From Pteria penguin (lineage: Eukaryota > Mollusca > Bivalvia > Pterioida > Pteriidae), in NCBI GenBank assembly GCA_035048485.1, contig CM068589.1:1523501-1587500 (forward strand): a stretch of DNA of 64,000 nt, read 5' to 3'. Position 1 is the stretch's first letter; every line of letters begins with the position of its first letter. A model generated the notes under the pieces. It made no database searches, was not told the origin of the DNA, and was given only the letters and a program-made list of their open reading frames with translations. This document shows, piece after piece, positions 57,950-64,000 of the stretch. The translations under genes and the position numbers were made by a program.

Positions 57950-58400
57950 AGAGAAAACAGAAAATATCTGACCAAGCTTTATGACACAAGTCACCAAGGA
58001 CATGTGGAGCAAGCAATAGAACACAGAAGATATCTGACCAAGCTTTATGACACAAATCACCAAGGACATGTGAAGCAAGCAATAGAATACAAAAGATATC
58101 TGACCAAGCTTTATGACACAAATCACCAAGGACATGTGAAGCAAACAATAGAATACAGAAGATATCTGACCAAGCTTTATGACACAAATCACCAAGGACA
58201 TGTGGAGCAAGCAATAGAACACAGAAGATATCTGACCAAGCTTTATGACACAAATCACCAAGGACATGTGAATCAAGCAATAGAATACAGAAGATATCTG
58301 ACCAAGCTTTATGACACAAATCACCAAGGACATGTGAAGCAAGCAATAGAATACAGAAGATATCTGACCAAGCTTATGACACAAATCACCAAGGACATGC
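57950..58400. repeat. 66-bp tandem array upstream of gene B
   Basis: About 6.5 units; within each are ATCTGACCAAGCTTTATGAC, ACAAATCACCAAGGACATGT and GAAGCAAGCAATAGAATACA. The unit is stop-free in one plus and two minus frames. It begins about 170 bp upstream of the gene B start codon. The last unit merges with a diverged Naiad 3' tail (58425 on), and part of the unit (TTATGACACAAATCACCAAGG) resembles TTATGTGGCAGAAGTCACC of that tail. Confidence 0.9.
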
Positions 58401-58424
58401 ACACGAAAATGACAATACTAAAAT

Positions 58425-58625
58425 GTACACGGAAAAATGACTTTACAAAACATGTGGTTACGATAACGACTTCAGACGGTCAATTAAAGTAACAAACGCC
58501 ACTTAATAGGTGTGGTTAACGCCCAACTTCCCACTCACTGCAAAAGCATCACAATCAAAAGACACACGTTTTACTATTTATAAATAATTCTCCATATAAA
58601 AAATAAGGACAAATTCACAAATATT
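58425..58625 (-). repeat. Diverged Naiad 3' tail next to the 66-bp array
   Basis: GTTACGATAACGACTTCAGA, TAGGTGTGGTTAACGCCC and TCACAATCAAAAGACACACG appear in the order of the reference tail with many changes. 58626-59825 is otherwise unassigned (poly-A/AAAT runs at 59175-59250). Confidence 0.7.
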
Positions 58626-59825
58626 AAAAGTATACACCAGCCAATAAATAAAATGAGATATTGAATAAATATTTTTCTTGGTTTCATATCATATCAAATG
58701 CATGTCTCATCCAGCTTATCTGTAATCTGAAAGAAGACATATAAGCAGAAATGCGTTTTAAATAATTTATTATGACAATAGAACAAAGAAATGACGATAG
58801 CACTTGACATCTAAATTACGCAATTACAAATTACATGGTTAACAAATAAGTATTATCATTTATAATGCTAGTATAGAATGACGATATTAAACGCATATTC
58901 TATTCCGTAAACGTTAAGTCATACAAAATGACGGATAAAGAAAACACTGAATGAAGGTGACTTTTAAGGTACACGATAAATCCAATTGCGTTTTGTCGCT
59001 TGAAATAAACAACTTCCAAAGCTGCGACTCCCGATGGGAGCAGCCCGTTTACAATAATATTAGTAATGGGAATAAATCATCGCGATTCTTCCAATCATGT
59101 ATACAAGAAAAACCGACATTGATGCCACTCGCTTATCAATGTGGTCTCTACATTAAATCATTTTGTTTTTTTACAAAAAAAAAAAAAACAAAAACAAAAA
59201 CAAAAGACAAAATAAAATAAACAAATAAAATAAATAAAAAATAAATAAATTGTGTTTTCTTTGACACTTAGTCAACCAGAATGATTTTATTTTAATTTCT
59301 TATTGTGCTGATACTACTTTTACCCTTTTTTTCATTGTCATTGCTGTTTGTTGTTTCTATTGTTGTTTTGATGTTGCTATAGTGGTTGTTTTCAGTGTGT
59401 TTGTATGTTGCTGTAGTGGTTGTTTTCATTGTGTTTTTATGTTGCTGATTTACTTTATGATCATGTGATATACGGAATTTAACTCCAAATAGTTTTAAGT
59501 TTCAATCTTTATCTTTCTAAATGCATTAATATTTATATCAATGTATTACCTGCAATATGAAGTGATACAATACAATATAAATTTATAATTAGAAAAAGCT
59601 ACATAAACAGTTGCTTATAATTTCTCGATTAATCATGAAAGTTTGTGAAAGGAAACATAGATTTCAAGTTTGAATTCGAATTATCGATAGAATTTATTTT
59701 GAATCTGTTTATTGACATACAATTAATTCACGACACTTTAGTGAATTGTTCATTGAAGAAATTACTTTAATTGTTATGCAATTATATATCATAAACTAAT
59801 GCCAATAACAAAATTAAAGTAAAAC

Positions 59826-59915
59826 ATATCTCAATATTCACAGAACTGAATGTATATATCTCAATATTCACAGAACTGAATGTATATATCTCAATATTCA
59901 CAGAACTGAATGTAT
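59826..59915. repeat. 30-bp tandem array x 3
   Basis: Three exact copies of TCAATATTCACAGAACTGAA plus TGTATATATC, with the last diverging at its end. Confidence 0.9.
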
Positions 59916-60534
59916 AACACAAGAGTAAATGATACAGTGTCATTGTAACCTCCACATCAATGGACATCTGAAAATACACTCTAAAATATTTGCAATGAAA
60001 GTTAACGGGGTTTTTTTTCATTTAAAATAATGAACTCTTTTGTATATAACGAATACTTAGTATTTTATAATTGTCCTTGAAGACATAAGAAATCCATTCA
60101 ACTTACTTTTTTATCAATAGGAGATCTTCACACCATCTCTTCGCATATCTCTCTAACTTCACTGTAACGCCACTGATAATTAATCATACAGGACCTACGT
60201 ATCTCGTTTTGTGACATGCAATTTTTTCTTGAAGGTAAATTTAAACACAACATCTTATTTCTACGTATTCCTGAAGATATTCTTGGCACATATTCTGAAC
60301 CCGTCATTAGTATGCATGCACATGCGCAGTACAAGTGTGGTCTTCATAACATATAAAGACATTATTTTTTCAATGATTTATTAGTCAGAATTTGTTTTTA
60401 TTCCCTATGTTATGTCGAGTTCGTTAATGAATCCCCCGGGAGGTGTTTACAAATGTACCTTTATCTTATTATATTTTTTTCAGAGACATATATACATATA
60501 TGTGCATGTATGTCTCTGATGTTTTTCCAATTCC

Positions 60535-60962
60535 GTGTGGATATGCTAATATTGCAGACAGTGTCTGCATACATAGATGGCACTTATGCTGTGTTTAACC
60601 GTCTTTGTGTTGTTTGAGCGGCCATGATGGGAATGGCTGGCCACTTAAAAGATGCTTCGTCTTTCTGGTTGTTTGATTTTCGTAATATGCTTATTTTGTA
60701 GACAGTGTCTGCATACACAGGTGGTACTTATGCCGTGTGTAACCGTCTTTGTGTTGTTTGAGAGGTCACGGTCGGAGTGGCTGACCACTTAAGAGATGCT
60801 TCGTCTTTCTGGTGGTTTAATTGTCGTAATATGCTAATTTTGTAGACAGTTTCTGCACACATAGATGGTACTTATGCTGTGTTTGACTGTCTTTGTTTGA
60901 GCGACCGTGGTGGGAGTGGCTGGGCATATTTAAGACGCTACGTCTTCCTGGTGGTTTAATAT
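60535..60962. repeat. 144-bp tandem array x ~3
   Basis: GACAGTGTCTGCATAC (60557, 60701) and GACAGTTTCTGCACAC (60845) are spaced 144 bp apart, each followed by ACTTATGC, GTCTTTGTGTTGTTTGAG and GATGCTTCGTCTTTCTGG. 60963-61752 contains one open stretch (61221-61463, plus) that I do not recognise. Confidence 0.9.
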
Positions 60963-61752
60963 CAATTTTCGAAGTTGTCAACAATATGCGTCTACTGTAT
61001 TCCTTTATCCTACGTCTTACGGTGACCTAGTATACAGTCATCGAAGACCTAACAATGTCATTACGTTCATATCATCATGTTTGAAAATAATGAAATGTCT
61101 TCACCGTTTATAGTATGGCACAGATTTCATCCATAAATCTTCTATTTTTGTTTTCTATTTGTTCTTATACCGCCTTATTTAAATATTTCCTGGAGTATAA
61201 CAAACGGTGATAGAGATTGTATGATGGTTCTTGTCCAAGTTTTTTTTTATGGGAGTACATTTCCAGAACCTCGTCCTCCAAATGTTAGTCGAGACAAATA
61301 CAGACCATGGAGCTTAGCTCACCTACAGTCGGGCAGAATACAGTCAGCACTTAGTGATATCCGGTTTTTTCTTAAATATGTGTGGCGATATTCGTCATGT
61401 ATACATTTTGACCCCAATTGTTGTTTCTTGATCTCTGAAGGAAGGGTAATTTATAGATTTTAAATGTTTTCCCGATTAAAATTTGCGTTGCGGTGATAGG
61501 CTCAAGTGAGCTAATCTACGAATTTATTGTCAAAACGTATTCAACTTCTTCGAAATCGCTGAAAGGATTTTGATGAGACATTATAGGGAAAAAGTTGTCA
61601 AGGCCCTTATAACTTCTTATTTTTCGATCAGAGTAAATATTCTCATTCGACAAATTATTTTTCAGTTGTCATCAAACCTAATGCAAATTTTCTTATTGAT
61701 ACCAATACGAAGTATCTGCACTATCTACAGCAACAATTCAGGAGTAAACTCA

Positions 61753-64000
61753 CGGCAATAACAAACTTGTTACTAACATTTATACTAACAACACTAACAA
61801 ACTCGTAACTAACCTTTATACTAACAAACTCGTTACTAACCTTTACACTTAAGGCATTAACAAACCTGTTACTAACCTTTATACTAACAGCAATAACAAA
61901 CTCGTTACTAACTTTTATACTTACGGCATTAACAAACCCGTTACTAACTTTTATACTTACGGCATTAACAAACTCGTGACTAACCTTTAAACTAACGGCA
62001 TTAACAAACTCGTTACTAATCCTTATACTTACGGCATTAACAAACTAGTTACTAACCTTTATACTTACGGAATTAACAAACTCGTTACTAACCTTTAAAC
62101 TTACGGCATTAACAACTAGTTACTAACCTTTATACTTACAGCATTAACAAACTCATTGCTAACCTTTATACTAACGGCATTAAAAATTCGTTACTAACCT
62201 ATATACTTACGGCATTAACAAACTAGTTACTTACCTTTATACTTACAGCATTAACAAACTCGTTACTAATCTTTGTACTTACGGCATTAACAAACTCCTC
62301 ACTAACCTTTACATTTACGGCATTAACAATCTCGTTAATAACCTAAATATTTACGGCATTAAAAACTCGTTACTAATCTTTAAACTTACGGCATTAACAA
62401 ACTCGTTACTAACCTTTATACTTACGGCATAAACAAACTCGTTACCAACTTTATACTTACAGCATTACTAAACCCGTTACTTATCTTAATACTTACGGCG
62501 TTAACCAACCCGTTACTAACCTTATACTTACGGCATTAAGCAATTCGTTACTAACTTTATACTTACGGCATCACCAAACACGATACCAACCTTTATACTT
62601 ACGGCTTTAACAAACCCTTTACTAACCGTTATACTTACGGGATTAACAAACCCGTTACTAACCTTAATACTTACAGCATTAACAAACCCGTTCGCCAACC
62701 TTGTACTTACGGCATTAACAAACTCGTTGCTAACCTTTATATTAACGGCACTAACAAACACATTACTAAACTTATACTTACGGCATCAACAAACTCGTTA
62801 CTAACTTTATACTTACGGCATTAACAAACTCGTTACTTACCCTTATACTTACGGCATGAACAAACTTGTTACTAATCTTTATACTTACGGCATTAACAAC
62901 ATCGTTACTAACCTTTATACGTACGGCATTAACAAACTCGTTACTAATTTTTTTTACTTACGACATTAACAAACTCGTTACTAACTTTATACTTACGGCA
63001 TGAACAAACTCGTTACTAACCTTATACTTACGGCATTAACAAACTCATTACTAACCTTTTTACTTTTACTTGCGGCATTAACAAACTCTTTACTAACCTT
63101 TATACGAACGGCATTAACAAACCCGTTATTAACCTAAATACTTACGCGTTAACCAACCCGTTACGAAACCTTATACTTACGGCATTAACCAATTTGTTAA
63201 TAACTTTATACTTACGGCATCACCAAACCCGATACCAACCTTTATACTTATGGCGTTAACAAACCCGTCACTAACCTTAATACTTACGGCATTAACAAAC
63301 TGGTTACTTACCCTTATACTTACGGCATGAACAAACTTGTTACTAATCTTTATACTTACGGCATTAACAACATCGTTACTAACCTTTATACGTACGGCAT
63401 TAACAAACTCGTTACTTACGGCATTAACAAACCTGTTACTTATCTTAATACTTACGGTGTTAATCAACCCGTCACGAAACCTTATACTTACGGCATGAAC
63501 AAACTCGTTACTAACCTTATACTTACGGTATTAACAAACTCATTACTAACCTTTTTACTTACGGCATTAACAAACTCTTTACTAACCTTTATACATACGG
63601 CATTAACAAACCCGTTACTAACCTAAATACTTACGGCGTTAACCAACCCGTTACGAAACCTTATACTTACGGCATTAACCAAATCGTTACTACCTTTATA
63701 CTTACGGCATCACCAAACCCGATACCAACCTTTATACTTATGGCGTTAACAAACCCGTTACTAACCTTAATACTTACGGCATTAACAAACTCGTTACTTA
63801 CCTTATACTTATGGCATTAACAAACTCGTTACTAACCTTATACTTGCGGCATGAACAAACTCGTTACTAACCTTTATACTTACGGCATTAACAAACTCTT
63901 TACTAATCTTAATACTTACGGCAATAACAAACTCGTTACTAACATTCATAATTAAAGCATTAACAAGCTCGTTACTAACCTTTATACTTACGGGATTAAC
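61753..64000. repeat. 36-bp satellite running off the right edge
   Basis: About 62 units of ATTAACAAACTCGTTACTAA plus CCTTTATACTTACGGC, with frequent one-base length changes. Blocks such as CATCACCAAACCCGATACCA recur near 62568, 63213 and 63706, showing higher-order structure. Open frames through it on both strands are artefacts of low stop content. Confidence 0.95.

Noticed and set aside
52684..58400. CRISPR-like arrays
   Set aside because: Repeats are directly adjacent with no unique spacers, and the sequence is eukaryotic with introns.
57873..58492. Three overlapping open frames of 157-169 residues on both strands
   Set aside because: All come from the 66-bp array, whose length is a multiple of three. 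Coding on both strands at once is not credible.
61221..61463. 80-residue plus-strand frame with FPEPRPPNVSRDKYRPWS
   Set aside because: It looks less random than its surroundings, but no splice borders or family could be assigned.
63177..63626. Open frames on both strands in the 36-bp satellite
   Set aside because: Low stop content of the repeat explains them.

Overview
The window is eukaryotic, AT-rich and dominated by transposable elements and satellites. The only host genes I can support are two secreted alpha-carbonic anhydrase (CA) genes of the nacrein-like, shell-matrix type. Both have introns with GT/AG borders and both lie on the minus strand. Nacrein-like N-termini and the transposon mix (permuted Penelope-like elements, tRNA-derived SINEs, a Crypton-derived recombinase, an APE-type element with a 2A-like motif) point to a mollusc, most likely a bivalve. 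That is inference; no species can be named from sequence alone.

Left flank (1-9.7 kb): a long inverted repeat at the edge, then CA gene A (5540 down to 1701; three exons seen, 3' part not found). A SINE and a Penelope-like (PLE) reverse-transcriptase relic lie in its introns. Upstream is a nearly full-length Naiad-type PLE (9650 down to 5946, minus strand). It has an N-terminal GIY-YIG endonuclease, a CxC linker and a C-terminal RT with an intact catalytic core. Five of its seven in-frame stops are TGA. One of these aligns to a Cys codon in a second copy in this window, which suggests a selenocysteine-encoding retroelement.

Middle (9.8-50 kb): no host gene is recognised. It holds a pair of ~1.1 kb TA-flanked MITEs rich in GTTAACGCG; a 2A-like non-LTR N-terminus and a separate CR1/L2-like C-terminus; two copies in opposite orientation of a composite element built around an array of splice-acceptor-like TTTTTCAG units; a decayed I-like non-LTR element with RNase H (33.8-30.2 kb); a broken Crypton-derived tyrosine recombinase (34.9-36.8 kb) with an SGNH-like relic nearby; a decayed Ty3/gypsy element (43.5-39.4 kb) carrying a SINE with target-site duplications; a second Naiad copy (44-46.4 kb, plus strand); and many short 3' ends of two PLE families.

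Right flank (51-64 kb): CA gene B can be followed from start codon (57780) to stop (51152) through seven exons with compatible phases, giving 334 codons plus a stop, and an AATAAA lies about 100 bp past the stop. Its introns are packed with tandem arrays (31, 22 and 27 bp) and PLE 3' ends. The 31-bp array seems to be grown from the exon 6 splice acceptor. A 66-bp array related to the Naiad 3' end lies just upstream of the gene. Beyond this are a 30-bp array, a 144-bp array, and a 36-bp satellite running off the right edge.

Exon limits, phases and motifs were read by eye. No alignment, folding or database search was run, and repeat-family names rest on motif recognition.
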